A stretch of 64,000 nt of DNA from Clostridia bacterium (GCA_016292635.1 JAEDIC010000002.1:1-64000); one strand, 5' to 3'. Positions 1 through 8,725 are shown, counted from the stretch's first letter. Made by a program: numbers and translations. The notes: generated from the letters alone by a model not told the origin.

Positions 1-17
1 CCGCTTAAGCTTTTCCC

Positions 18-43
18 AACCACGCGACTATCGCGTGGTTTTC
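18..43 (+). terminator. Rho-independent terminator of an upstream off-window gene
   Basis: A ten-base-pair stem (AACCACGCGA pairing with TCGCGTGGTT) with a three-base loop is followed by TTTTCT. It would end a rightward transcript entering from outside the window. Confidence 0.7.
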
Positions 44-50
44 TATATAC

Positions 51-84
51 AAAAAGCCTTGAAAACCAATGGTTTTCAAGGCTT
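51..84 (-). terminator. Rho-independent terminator downstream of the tRNA-Ala remnant
   Basis: On the minus strand a 14-bp stem (AAGCCTTGAAAACC with its complement) is followed directly by a T run. It lies a few bases past the CCA end of the tRNA-like sequence, the position expected for the terminator of a tRNA transcript. Confidence 0.75.
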
Positions 85-87
85 CGA

Positions 88-135
88 TGGTGGAGATAAG
101 CAGGATCGAACCGCTGACCTCTTGAATGCCATCAT
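88..135 (-). tRNA. 3' remnant of a tRNA-Ala (GGC-like anticodon arm to CCA end)
   Basis: Read on the minus strand this holds an encoded CCA end (complement of 88-90), a discriminator A, the acceptor strand TATCTCC, a complete T arm with loop TTCGATC, a variable loop AGGTC and a loop region containing TGGCAT as in tRNA-Ala(GGC). The sequence 5' of the anticodon loop does not pair with the 3' anticodon strand, and no D arm is visible, so the gene is a 3' half only. Such remnants typically mark where an integrative element recombined into a tRNA gene. No integrase lies nearby. Confidence 0.7.
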
Positions 136-236
136 TATAAATCAACCACACCCAGCCCCCCTATCTTTCGACAAGGGGCCGGGCGTATATGGCGCTTATA
201 TGATTGGTGTGTTTATCTACTTAGGTTTAGTTTATC

Positions 237-1100
237 TTACAGGCTGCAGCTGGCAACCACTTTGTATCCCTCGGGGAGCTGGAAGCTGGGTTCTCCACCG
301 AACTCCCACTTGATGGTGGGGGCCCAGCCCTGGGCGATGGCGGTGAAGTGCAGGAGCACGATGCCGAAGTTCAGCTTGCTGTCGATCTCGGTGTTGTACT
401 CGTCGGGTTTGCTGATGAGGGTGATGCGGCCGTTGCTGATTACGAAGCCGTAGGCCTGGCGGTTCAGGTAGCTGGGAGCCAGAGTGGCTGCGTAGAAGGC
501 TTCCCACAGCATGTCATCGAAGAATCCGATGTACTCTTCAACGCCTTCGGAGTTACCCCAGGAGTTCATGAACACCATGTCGTTGATACCCAGCTTGGGG
601 TCTACATAGTGGCGCTGGGCGGTGATGTCCACATTGGACATGCTCTGTATGTTGACCCTGAGGCGCTTGGTGGTCTTTACGCCGTAGCCGAAGGCTGCGA
701 TGGCGGCTACTTCCAGTTCGCTCTCAATGTCCAGTGCCCTCTTTACCTTCTCGCTGTCGGTGAAGGTGAGCCAGCAGCTGTCAAGGTTGAGGTCGGACAG
801 CTTCAGGATCAGGTCTTCCATGATGTAGCCGGCGTTCTCCCCTGCGTACTCTGCCTTCTCGGAGAGAAGTACCAGATAATGAGGTGCGCCTACAAGGTAG
901 CTGCTGTATCCGGCTGCTCCTTCAAGAGCTTCCCTTGCACCGGTGTCCAGCACCAGCAGCTCGGTCTTGTATTCGGGGAACAGTCTCTTCACGGACTTGC
1001 TGTAATATTCCTTGATGCTCTCCAGCTCGGAATTGCAAACTGCTTTTTCAATAAAGGCCCTTACGGACTTACGATTCTGTATCAATGCGCTGTAATTCAT
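237..1100 (-). CDS. nitroreductase family protein (TM-nitroreductase-like)
   Basis: 287 residues. The N-terminus has the RKSVRAF-type motif of FMN-binding nitroreductases, and a glycine-rich AAIAAFGYG stretch near the middle matches the usual flavin-site region. The size, about 100 residues over classic nitroreductases, fits the putative TM-nitroreductase group, in which two half-domains are fused. It would bind FMN in the cytoplasm and reduce an unknown substrate with NAD(P)H. AGGAGG lies about 8 bases before the ATG. It is a single gene facing left into the tRNA remnant, divergent from the broken lipoprotein gene to its right. The substrate cannot be told from sequence. Confidence 0.75.
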   Translation of the reverse strand: MNYSALIQNRKSVRAFIEKAVCNSELESIKEYYSKSVKRLFPEYKTELLVLDTGAREALEGAAGYSSYLVGAPHYLVLLSEKAEYAGENAGYIMEDLILKLSDLNLDSCWLTFTDSEKVKRALDIESELEVAAIAAFGYGVKTTKRLRVNIQSMSNVDITAQRHYVDPKLGINDMVFMNSWGNSEGVEEYIGFFDDMLWEAFYAATLAPSYLNRQAYGFVISNGRITLISKPDEYNTEIDSKLNFGIVLLHFTAIAQGWAPTIKWEFGGEPSFQLPEGYKVVASCSL

Positions 1101-1379
1101 TCTTTTATCCTCCTGATGTTTCAGTATTTAAATTTTGTTTTTTCAGTGGTTTTTGTTGCTGTTTTCTTTTATGGCTTTATTATAGCGATTCAATAACCAT
1201 ACTTCTGTGACAAAATCACCAAATTAAGAGCAATTCTTAATCTTGTTAAATCCATACTATAATTTATTGCTCTATACATAATCACATGTTAAAATTGATA
1301 TATAACTATTCCCTCTTTTCAAAATTTATTTATCCCAATACCGTCATGCCCTTATTACATCTATAAAGGAGGTTCCCCA

Positions 1380-2240
1380 TGAAAAAGCGATTGCTGCTCA
1401 TTATTAGCTCATTGCTTATAATCATGGTGGGATTATGTGGCTGCATTCCAAGTTCGCAGGATACGCCTTTACTATGGAAAGTCAGCGACAATGACAGCTA
1501 TGTTTATCTTTTCGGCCCATCCATGTGGGCACAAAGGATTTGTATCCTTTAAGCGACACCATTATGGATGCATACCATTCTTGCGACCATCTCGCCCTTG
1601 AAGTCAGTCCAGATGATATGCAAAATCCAGAAACCATGACCGCAATGGCTGAGTATATGCGCTATGATGACGGCACATTGGTTACAGACATTATTGGGAA
1701 GGAGCTTTTCGATAAAATCGTCAGCATACTAAAATCAGAATTCCCCAATCTGCAGGAAGATGCCCTGCTCTCCTACCGCCCCATGATGCTGCAAAACCTA
1801 TTGCAGATGGTTATCCTTGAAAAGACCACCCTGTCAGAGGAATACGGCATAGACACCAACTTTTACAACACCGCACTAAAAGCCCGAAAACCCATTCTGA
1901 GCCTTGAACCATATGATGTGCAGCTGGAAATATTCAAAGGCTTTTCTCAGGCCGAAAACATACATATGCTAAAAACGCTTCTGGACATAGAAAAACAGGC
2001 CGAAGCAACCGAACAATCCTATGCCGCCTGGCGCAAGGGCGACCAGGCGGCGTTGCTAGAATACGAAACCACGCCTGCCTCCGCAGATTCCACAGATTAC
2101 AATATATACCTTGAACTTGGTATAAAGCGGAATTTGTACATGGCTGATGTTATAGATGGATATCTAAAGGATAACAAGAAGGTATTTGTCATTGCCGGTG
2201 CGGCGCACATAATAGGTGATGAAGGCATTGCTTTCTTTTG
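1380..2240 (+). pseudogene. TraB/GumN-like lipoprotein, frameshifted and 3'-truncated
   Basis: The ATG at 1380 follows a strong AGGAGG and opens a lipoprotein signal peptide (hydrophobic stretch ending LCGC) and then a YVYLFG segment. Translation stops after about 55 codons. The rest of the family sequence (GTKDLYPL, ALEVS, and GAAH near the end) continues in another frame from about 1520. Inserting one C in the CCC run at 1516-1518 joins both parts as FGPIHVGTKDL, the expected TraB/GumN core motif. The 3' end also lacks the last 20 or so residues of the family: after GDEGI the sequence turns into unrelated DNA. The loss of one base could be a sequencing error, but the missing tail argues for a real pseudogene. 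Confidence 0.75.
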
Positions 2241-2731
2241 ACATTCTGCCAATTCTCTTCCGAAATCCAGCGTGTTTTCACTCAAGCCGTAAATCAGAAT
2301 AATATCACGCATATACAGGCCCCTGATACCCCGCATTCTTATCTTTTTCAGCAAATTGGAGCCAAGGGACACCATAATGACACTTGCAGAAGTGGTCATT
2401 ACCAGCAAATGCACCAGCCAGAATACAAGCGTCCAGCGGGAATGTTCTATGTAAGCATTAGCCACATCACCCCGTAGTTATCCGAAGCGACAAAAACTTT
2501 GCAGGAATCAAATACCGTTCGCAGAATACATGTGGATATTTTATAATTTCCGATATTATTTACATAAAGATATCCATATCCGTATCCATACAGACAAAGG
2601 GCCGCAATAGCCAACGCCGTACCTGCCTAGCTCAACATTTTTTTGGTATGCCGAATTGGCATGGCAAGGCACAGGATTATCACCAAAAACAGACACCCTG
2701 CAAAGCCTATTGTTTTAATGTACTCTGCCAT
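2240..2731 (-). pseudogene. broken membrane protein fragment
   Basis: On the minus strand an ATG at 2731 behind AGGAGTG opens MAEYIKTIGF with a membrane segment, stops at an amber codon after about 34 codons, and resumes in the same frame (ALAIAALCLYGYGYGYLYV). A frame change near 2466 leads into a further 75 or so codons with another membrane segment (WTLVFWLVHLLVM) and a basic stretch followed by LIYGLSENTLDFGREL. The reading ends at the junction with the truncated TraB-like gene near 2238. At least two lesions are present, so it is decayed. I do not recognise the family with confidence. Confidence 0.55.
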
Positions 2732-2777
2732 TGATAGAACACTCCTTGATTAATCGTTTTACCAATCCTTTTTTTGT

Positions 2778-3158
2778 TTAAGCCTCGTTCAATTTCCTGA
2801 CGGTGTATTCATCCAACTTCCCATCAAAAAACTTGTCCAGAACTTGCTTAAAAACAGGCTCCTCACCGAGCAGATAGAACAGCGTCATACATCCCCAAAC
2901 GCGCTCGTAGTCCTTGCCAACCATACTCCCTAAACCTTTGGATGAATCCAGCATCGCCGTGGCAAGGATTACCAGATCACGGGAAAGGATAGGATTATTC
3001 CAATAGGCTAGCGCCTCTTCCTTATTCCGCAGCTGATAAAATCGATCGTTGATATGATTCATCTTTCCATCCAGCAGCTGTGGGAAAATATCGCTTGGGC
3101 AGAACAAATGCCTTTCTTCGTCTCTGATATTGGTCAGCATCTGCTCCTGAGAATGCAC
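2778..3158 (-). CDS. DUF1810-like protein, short N-terminus
   Basis: 126 residues from a GTG start. The pattern IFPQLLDG, then NKEEALAYWNNPILSRDL, then MTLFYLLGEEPVFKQVLDKFFDGKLDE follows the DUF1810 (YfeN/YhfG-like) family, whose members are about 140 residues and have unknown function. The usual N-terminal segment before the FPQ motif is poorly matched, so the gene is either divergent or 5'-shortened. The start lies inside the end of the preceding broken gene (overlap 3134-3158), suggesting they were once translated together. Confidence 0.5.
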   Translation of the reverse strand: MHSQEQMLTNIRDEERHLFCPSDIFPQLLDGKMNHINDRFYQLRNKEEALAYWNNPILSRDLVILATAMLDSSKGLGSMVGKDYERVWGCMTLFYLLGEEPVFKQVLDKFFDGKLDEYTVRKLNEA

Positions 3159-3694
3159 ATGCCACCCGGTGAATCTATCATTGCATACCCGGTGTTGCCA
3201 AATTTATAAATTTGGAACGGACCGGAGAACCTTCCGCATGTATCAACAAAGGTATAAAGTATTACTTCCAGATCATCTTCTGCACCAAAGCCATCTTCGT
3301 CTGCCCAATACCATCCATCGGGCTGGACCTGCCATTTGAATATCCAGCCATTGTCCCGTTTTTCAAAGCTGCTGCGAAAGCAAACCTGTGGCTTTAAATA
3401 GTTGGGAGAAACGGCGCTAACCCAGAATTCTTCTTTAATGATCCCGGGGAAAATCTAAATATTGCCTGCCGAGTCAATCAGTTTCTTTCGAATTCCTTGG
3501 CTTTTATTTACCAAATAGACCGAAGAGTCCTCTCCCGCTCTACGGTAAGGATGCATGCCGAATATGACCGTTTCTGTGAGATATGCTGATTTTTCCTGCC
3601 GTGGCTCAGGGTTTACTGATGATGCAGCCCGGCTCTGTATGCGTTTGAATCCAAACAGTTTATCAATCAACCTCATTGAGCATCCCCTTTCCAC
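3134..3694 (-). pseudogene. hypothetical gene interrupted by an in-frame amber codon
   Basis: From ATG 3694 (or 3676) the minus strand reads 79 codons, meets TAG at 3455-3457, and then runs in the same frame for 106 more codons to TGA at 3134-3136. The second half has a convincing protein composition (WIFKWQVQPDGWYWADEDGF, then TFVDTCGRFSGPFQIYKF), so the amber looks like a point mutation in a gene of about 186 codons. The family is not recognised. It ends overlapping the GTG of the DUF1810-like gene. Confidence 0.55.
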
Positions 3695-3980
3695 AGTTTA
3701 CTCGATTGGCAGGGTGTAAAATCATCCGGCAATTATACAAATCCATTATATTGCATCCGCTCATAAAATAAAAGTTGCCATGGTATAAAACTCACCTGTT
3801 TACATACACTAACAGCGCAATTTAAAACCTCCTATTAAACTAAAATACATAAGATATATGTTTGTGAGGTGTATTGAAATCGCAGTCAATGTGTAATTGA
3901 CCGTAGAAATATGTTATCAGTAAATACTTTTAGCAAACAATATGATATACTGTATATTAAAAAACCACAGGATATAATGC
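3695..3980. other. AT-rich intergenic region
   Basis: No gene is seen. The right end carries a possible -10 (TATACT) about 35 bases before the acyltransferase start, but no clear -35 box. Confidence 0.4.
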
Positions 3981-5252
3981 ATGAAAATAAAAAGACGGAA
4001 ACTGCCCTATGAAGAAGTTCTGAAGCTGCCCCGCCTGCAGCACAAAAAACCGCTGAAACCCAGCAGATTTCTGGCTACGGTGGTTCGAATCGTCTCTGCC
4101 CCTACCCTTTGGAAAACCAAATTCTCCTATACCACAGAGCGTATGGAGCTTGTGGGGAATCAGCCCTGTCTGATTTTAATGAACCATTCCAGCTTTACCG
4201 ATATGAAGCTGGCCTTTGGCATATTCTATCCCCAGCCACTTGGCATCGTTACCTCTGTGGATGCTATGTCCGGTATTTTTGGAAAGCTGATGCGGCTCTT
4301 GGGCTGCACACCTACCCATAAGTACGTACCGGATACTTCCCTTATCCGGGATATCGAGTACATGCTGAAGACCAATAAAACCAGCGTACTGATGTATCCT
4401 GAAGCAGGCTATTCCTTTGATGGGCGGACCACTACGCTGCCCCGGAAAATGGGTGTATTAATGAAGAAGCTGGGAGTTCCTGTGGTAACTGTCATTACTC
4501 AGGGTGCCTTTGCCCGTGATCCGCTGTACAATATGCTGCAAATCAGAGATGTGAAGGTCAGCGCCCATGTGAAATGTCTCGCCACCGCCGAGGAAATCAA
4601 AGAAAAGACCGTGGCTGAGCTGGACGCATTGCTGGACCAAGATTTTTCCTTTGATAATTTTGCATGGCAGCGTGACAATAAGGTTTCTATCGATGTTCCA
4701 TTCCGAGCGGACGGACTGCACCGCATCCTATATAAATGTCCCAATTGTGGAACGGAAAACAAAATGGAGGGTAAAGGGATCCACCTGACCTGCCATGCCT
4801 GTGGAAAAAAATGGGAGATGGATGAATACGGACAGCTATCCGCATGCGAGGGCGAAACAGAGTATCATCATATCCCCGATTGGTACACCTGGCAACGTGA
4901 ATGTGTCCGCAAGGAACTGGAAAACGGTACTTATCTGCTGGATACAGATGTGGAAATTGCCATACAGGTCAATCTGGACGGTGTATGTCTAATCGGTTCC
5001 GGTCGTCTGACCCACGATCTGAATGGGTTCCACCTGACCGGCGCTGACGGCAAACTGGACTATAAGCAATCTGCAGTGGCATCCCATACCCTGTACTCTG
5101 ATTATTACTGGTATGAGATTGGAGATGTGATAGGTATTGGAGACAATGAGTTCTCTTACTTCTGCTTCCCGGGGGCTGATGTTTCTGTAACCAAGGTGCG
5201 CCTCGCCACGGAAGAACTGTACAAAATGAAAAAGCTGAAGAAACAGATCTGA
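3981..5252 (+). CDS. PlsC-like acyltransferase with C-terminal zinc ribbon
   Basis: 423 residues. The first 230 are a lysophospholipid acyltransferase domain: HSSFTD at residues 69-74 is the catalytic H-x4-D box, and YPEAGYSFDG around 139-148 is the equivalent of the EG acceptor-site motif. It should transfer an acyl group to a glycerophosphate-type acceptor at the membrane. Residues 253-274 then form a zinc ribbon (C253-x2-C256 ... C271-x2-C274), followed by a 145-residue domain rich in aromatic and beta-type residues. Stand-alone PlsC proteins are about 240 residues, so this is a fusion. The 3' end overlaps the reading frame of an unrelated reductase remnant. Confidence 0.75.
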   Translation: MKIKRRKLPYEEVLKLPRLQHKKPLKPSRFLATVVRIVSAPTLWKTKFSYTTERMELVGNQPCLILMNHSSFTDMKLAFGIFYPQPLGIVTSVDAMSGIFGKLMRLLGCTPTHKYVPDTSLIRDIEYMLKTNKTSVLMYPEAGYSFDGRTTTLPRKMGVLMKKLGVPVVTVITQGAFARDPLYNMLQIRDVKVSAHVKCLATAEEIKEKTVAELDALLDQDFSFDNFAWQRDNKVSIDVPFRADGLHRILYKCPNCGTENKMEGKGIHLTCHACGKKWEMDEYGQLSACEGETEYHHIPDWYTWQRECVRKELENGTYLLDTDVEIAIQVNLDGVCLIGSGRLTHDLNGFHLTGADGKLDYKQSAVASHTLYSDYYWYEIGDVIGIGDNEFSYFCFPGADVSVTKVRLATEELYKMKKLKKQI

Positions 5253-5536
5253 AAGAGCTGAGCAGAGATTTCTGCAGAGGGTGCGGTTACTGTTTGCCCT
5301 GCCCTGCCGATATACCCATAAACCAATGCGCAAGAATGTCGGTACTCCTCAGAAGAGGAAATACCCAGAATTTCCTCAGCCCAACCTGGCAGGAACATAT
5401 GAAGAAAATTGAAAACTGCATTGGCTGCGAAGCATATGCCAGCAGATGTCCCTACAGCTTGAACCCGCCGGAACTCCTTCGGAGAAATTACGAAGAATAT
5501 AAGGAGATAATCGCAGGAAATATCCTGCTGGATTAG
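5224..5536 (+). pseudogene. C-terminal remnant of a 4Fe-4S aldo/keto reductase
   Basis: In the +2 frame relative to the acyltransferase, codons running from within its last residues read TDLKELSRDFCRGCGYCLPCP and later CIGCEAYASRCP, the two cysteine clusters that end ferredoxin-bearing aldo/keto reductases. The catalytic barrel is missing, so only about 95 codons survive. An intact relative is at 52712-53890 on the other strand. A short translation from TTG 5294 is possible, but I read this as a remnant left by a deletion that fused it to the acyltransferase gene. Confidence 0.7.
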
Positions 5537-5604
5537 CATAATTATCCTGCCGATGGTATGCTCATCCCTATCCGCGAAAGCAATAATAAAAACCGGGAGA
5601 AATC

Positions 5605-5994
5605 ATGAAAAAAGTAGCCTTTATATGTGTCCATAACTCCTGCCGCAGCCATATTGCGGAAGCATTGGGTAAAAAGCTGGCTTCAGATGTATTTGAAAGC
5701 TATTCTGCCGGTACCCAGATAAAGCCGCAAATCAATCAGGATGCTGTCAGGCTGATGAAACAACTGCATGGCATAGATATGGAAGCCACGCAATACAGTA
5801 AGCTTCTTTCTGACATTCCGGAGGTGGATGTGGTAATCACTATGGGCTGCAATGTACAATGCCCCTTTATCCCCTGTTCCCGCCGGGAAGATTGGGGCTT
5901 GGAAGATCCCACAGGAAAGTCGGATGAATTTTTCATGAAGACCATAGATTCGATAGAAGAGAAGATACGTAACCTAAAAGAGGAATTGCGATAG
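5605..5994 (+). CDS. arsC: ArsC-type arsenate reductase / low-molecular-weight phosphatase family protein
   Basis: 129 residues with the P-loop CVHNSCRS near the N-terminus (C-x5-R type, nucleophile Cys8) and EDPTGKSDE, the aspartate loop of the family. A further cysteine group (GCNVQCPFIPC) around residues 90-100 could serve the disulfide cascade used by thioredoxin-coupled arsenate reductases. It acts in the cytoplasm. GGGAGA precedes the ATG. No arsenite exporter or ArsR is nearby, so an arsenic role is an inference from the family and a phosphatase role stays possible. Confidence 0.7.
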   Translation: MKKVAFICVHNSCRSHIAEALGKKLASDVFESYSAGTQIKPQINQDAVRLMKQLHGIDMEATQYSKLLSDIPEVDVVITMGCNVQCPFIPCSRREDWGLEDPTGKSDEFFMKTIDSIEEKIRNLKEELR

Positions 5995-6039
5995 CACCCT
6001 CCGTTCCTCTCCTAATTTTAATTACTCCAGCCCAAGTAA

Positions 6040-6084
6040 AATAAACAAGCATGACCGCAAACTACGGCCATGCTTGTTTATTTT
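6040..6084. terminator. bidirectional-type terminator
   Basis: AAATAAACAAGCATG pairs with CATGCTTGTTTATTT around a short loop. T runs follow on the plus strand, ending the arsC-like transcript. The region from here to 6310 otherwise holds only AT-rich upstream DNA of the sigma factor gene. Confidence 0.75.
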
Positions 6085-6310
6085 GCTTTATCAAACTCTC
6101 GTAATATCTCAATATCCATTACCAGCTGCAAGCACACATTTCATACATATCTTTTAAATCTATTTCTGTAAACCATTATAGATTATCTCGATTTGATATA
6201 AAATTTCCCCTATGTTATGTTAAATGCTGAATGATTATGGGCAAATGAATCGTATTATGTATGTCAGGCGTCCTGCCCATAGCCATGATTTTGCAGCGGA
6301 AAGGCAGAAT

Positions 6311-6796
6311 ATGCGCAGCGAACAGCAAGTTAACACAGCCATAGAGCAGTACGCTGACACGGTCCTGCGTGTCTGTACGGTCTATTTAAAAAATCATACG
6401 GATACCGAGGATATTTTCCAAACGGTATTCTTAAAATATGCCTCCGATTCCACTGTATTTCTCAGCCCTGAGCATGAAAAAGCCTGGATAATACGAGTAA
6501 CCATCAACGCCTGCAAAGACCTTCTCAAAAGCGTATTCAGGCGAAGAACCGTGCCGCTCAATGATGAAATAGAGCTTTACTCACATCCGCCCGAGCCGCC
6601 CGGCCCTGTTACAGAAGCAGTGCTGCGCCTGCCCAGAAAGTATATGGAAGTGGTGTACTTACATTACTATGAAGGATATACCATTCCCGAAATAGCCAAA
6701 CTGCTTGGCAAAAACCCCAATACCGTATATACCAATCTGCACCGCGCAAAAGAGCGACTAAAAAATGTACTGGAGGAAGAATCATATGGATCATGA
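6311..6796 (+). CDS. ECF-type RNA polymerase sigma factor
   Basis: 161 residues from the ATG at 6311, which has GGAAAGG in front; an in-frame ATG at 6224 would add 29 residues unlike the family. Region 2 includes DTEDIFQTVFLKY, and region 4 near the C-terminus has the helix-turn-helix YYEGYTIPEIAKLLGKNPNTVYTNLHRAKERL. It should direct RNA polymerase to a small regulon. Its stop overlaps the next gene, an RsgI-like protein, so the pair is translationally coupled as usual for sigma/anti-sigma partners. Self-activation is likely but no ECF promoter can be assigned firmly. Confidence 0.85.
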   Translation: MRSEQQVNTAIEQYADTVLRVCTVYLKNHTDTEDIFQTVFLKYASDSTVFLSPEHEKAWIIRVTINACKDLLKSVFRRRTVPLNDEIELYSHPPEPPGPVTEAVLRLPRKYMEVVYLHYYEGYTIPEIAKLLGKNPNTVYTNLHRAKERLKNVLEEESYGS

Positions 6797-7481
6797 TATG
6801 ACAAACCACCTTGATTCCATACATGCCTCCGAACGGCTCAAACGCAAAACAAAAGCATACCTTCGGCATAAGACCTTTGACTATGGCCGTGACACAATGC
6901 GCATGCGCAGCAGTCGCATAAGGATGGCCGGATGTATTGTCGCCGCAGTTATTACCTTTGCGGGAATAGGTCTGTATCGGCTGCCCACCGCCTACATAGA
7001 TCTGGATATCAACCCCTCTATGGAATTGAACATCAATGCACTGGGGCGGGTCATATCCCTCAACGGTCTCAATGACGACGGCGCCGAGCTTGCCCGCGTA
7101 TTGAACGTATCCGGCATGTCCTATGGAGATGCCATGCAGTACATACTCATCAGCGACCCGCTGGAGCCCTATCTGGAAGCCGGCAGCTCCATTTCCATCT
7201 CGGTAACCGGCAGCTCCGTACAGCAGAGCGAAACCATACTGAAAGACGTGGTATGCCGCGCCTACGGGATAGCAGATAAGGAAAACGTTTATTACTGCCA
7301 TGCCGACCGCCAGACTGCCCGTGAGGCAAAAAACAGCGGTCTTTCCCTGGCACGTTATCAAGCTCTGGAGGAATTAAGGAAAACCGATCCCACAGTTACT
7401 CCGGAATATGTGCAGGATATGAGCATGAGCGAAATCTGCTCTCTCATCCGTTCTCATCAGCTTGATGACCCATGCCAATAA
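6786..7481 (+). CDS. RsgI-like membrane anti-sigma factor
   Basis: 231 residues from ATG 6786, behind GGAGGAAG and overlapping the sigma gene. The N-terminal 50 residues are basic and cytoplasmic; one membrane segment (MAGCIVAAVITFAGIGLY) follows; then comes AYIDLDINPSMELNINALGRV, the hallmark of the RsgI extracytoplasmic domain (IDVNPSIEL-type). Unlike the clostridial RsgI proteins that sense polysaccharides, no carbohydrate-binding module follows. It probably holds the partner sigma factor inactive until an extracellular signal acts on it. The downstream ABC genes suggest envelope or export stress. Confidence 0.75.
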   Translation: MDHDMTNHLDSIHASERLKRKTKAYLRHKTFDYGRDTMRMRSSRIRMAGCIVAAVITFAGIGLYRLPTAYIDLDINPSMELNINALGRVISLNGLNDDGAELARVLNVSGMSYGDAMQYILISDPLEPYLEAGSSISISVTGSSVQQSETILKDVVCRAYGIADKENVYYCHADRQTAREAKNSGLSLARYQALEELRKTDPTVTPEYVQDMSMSEICSLIRSHQLDDPCQ

Positions 7482-7506
7482 AACACAATAGGAGAAATAA
7501 CCAACC

Positions 7507-8724
7507 ATGTTTATGCTTATATGGAAAAACATATCCCGCCGGCGAACCCAGTCGGTTTTGACCGTTGCCATAACCCTGCTGACCATATTTGTATTTGTAA
7601 TGGTTATGGGCATATATCAAACTATGAACACAGGCCTTGAGCTCAGCCGTCAGCGCCTTGGCGCAGACGCGGTACTGCTGCCCAAATATTCCACCGCTGA
7701 TTCCGGTGATCTTCTGTTTACCGCTTTACCGGAAAACATCTATATGCCGGCGGAAACCGTAGAGCAGGCCAAGTCCCTCGAGGGAGTTGCCGCTTTGTCC
7801 CCCCAGTTTTACGCTCAGACTCTGTCCCTCTCCTGCTGTGAGCCCGGCGAAGAGGCCCGTGTAATAGGTTTTGATCCCGAAACCGATTTCATTCTTGCCC
7901 CCTATCTTGATGGCGGCATCAGTAACATCAAAGAGAACGACATGATAATGGGCGGAAACTTCGATGATGACTTCGTAGGTTCAAATTACCTTGCCCTTGG
8001 CAACAAGTTTTATGTGCCGATGAAACTTCAGCCCACCGGCACCGGTATGGACAGTACCCTTTTCATGCACATAGATACCCTGCGCAGGCTATGCCGTGAA
8101 TCCGAAGCGCTGAATACAGAGTATCTCACCAATATAGACTGGCGTGAGGATGATCCCTTTGCCTATGTTTCCGTCATAATGATAAAGCTTCAGGAGGGCG
8201 TTGACCCCGATGACTTTGCCATGCAGGTGGAAAAATCCGGCATGAATGTGCGCTGCGTACTTACCGGTGCCACCATCTCCTCCCTCCAGGGACAGCTTGA
8301 AGTCACCATGAGGGTAATGCTCGCCCTGTGGCTTGCTTCCATGATAATAGCTATTCTGTCCCTCACAGGCCGCTTCAGTGCCCTTGCAAAGGAGCGCAAA
8401 AAGGAGATAGGCCTTCTGCGTGCTATTGGCGCCCGCAAGCAACAGATATTCGGCCTAATCATCGGCGAAGCCTGTACCATGGCTCTTATAGGCGGCGTCA
8501 TAGGCAGTGTCCTTGCCCTGCTGTGCATGGGTCCCGTTATAGACATGCTTAAGGAAGCCTTTAAGCTATCCCCCTCTGTATGGTCTACTGACCTGGCAGT
8601 ACTTTGCGGGACGGCGGGCGTTGTTCTTGCCGGCATACTGGGCTTTGCGGCAGCCCTTCTTCCCGCCTCAAAGAGTGCATCCCTGGATCCTCAAACCGCT
8701 ATAACTCAGGGGGAGGTAGCCTAA
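7507..8724 (+). CDS. FtsX/MacB-type ABC transporter permease
   Basis: 405 residues. One N-terminal membrane segment (VLTVAITLLTIFVFVMVM) is followed by a large extracytoplasmic domain of about 250 residues and three C-terminal segments, the topology of FtsX/MacB permeases. The cytoplasmic loop KERKKEIGLLRAIGARKQQIFG is the conserved coupling motif. It pairs with the ATPase that starts one base after its stop codon. The family moves lipoproteins, peptides or drugs, or acts as a mechanotransmitter, and the substrate here is unknown. Confidence 0.8.
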   Translation: MFMLIWKNISRRRTQSVLTVAITLLTIFVFVMVMGIYQTMNTGLELSRQRLGADAVLLPKYSTADSGDLLFTALPENIYMPAETVEQAKSLEGVAALSPQFYAQTLSLSCCEPGEEARVIGFDPETDFILAPYLDGGISNIKENDMIMGGNFDDDFVGSNYLALGNKFYVPMKLQPTGTGMDSTLFMHIDTLRRLCRESEALNTEYLTNIDWREDDPFAYVSVIMIKLQEGVDPDDFAMQVEKSGMNVRCVLTGATISSLQGQLEVTMRVMLALWLASMIIAILSLTGRFSALAKERKKEIGLLRAIGARKQQIFGLIIGEACTMALIGGVIGSVLALLCMGPVIDMLKEAFKLSPSVWSTDLAVLCGTAGVVLAGILGFAAALLPASKSASLDPQTAITQGEVA

Positions 8725-8725
8725 T

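Noticed and set aside
35..313. 92-codon plus-strand frame at the left end
   Set aside because: It reads through the tRNA remnant and terminator on the wrong strand; DGGDKQDRTADL is the familiar false translation of tRNA 3' ends.
348..1196. 282-codon plus-strand frame opposite the nitroreductase
   Set aside because: Shadow of the minus-strand gene; no family motifs and no ribosome binding site.
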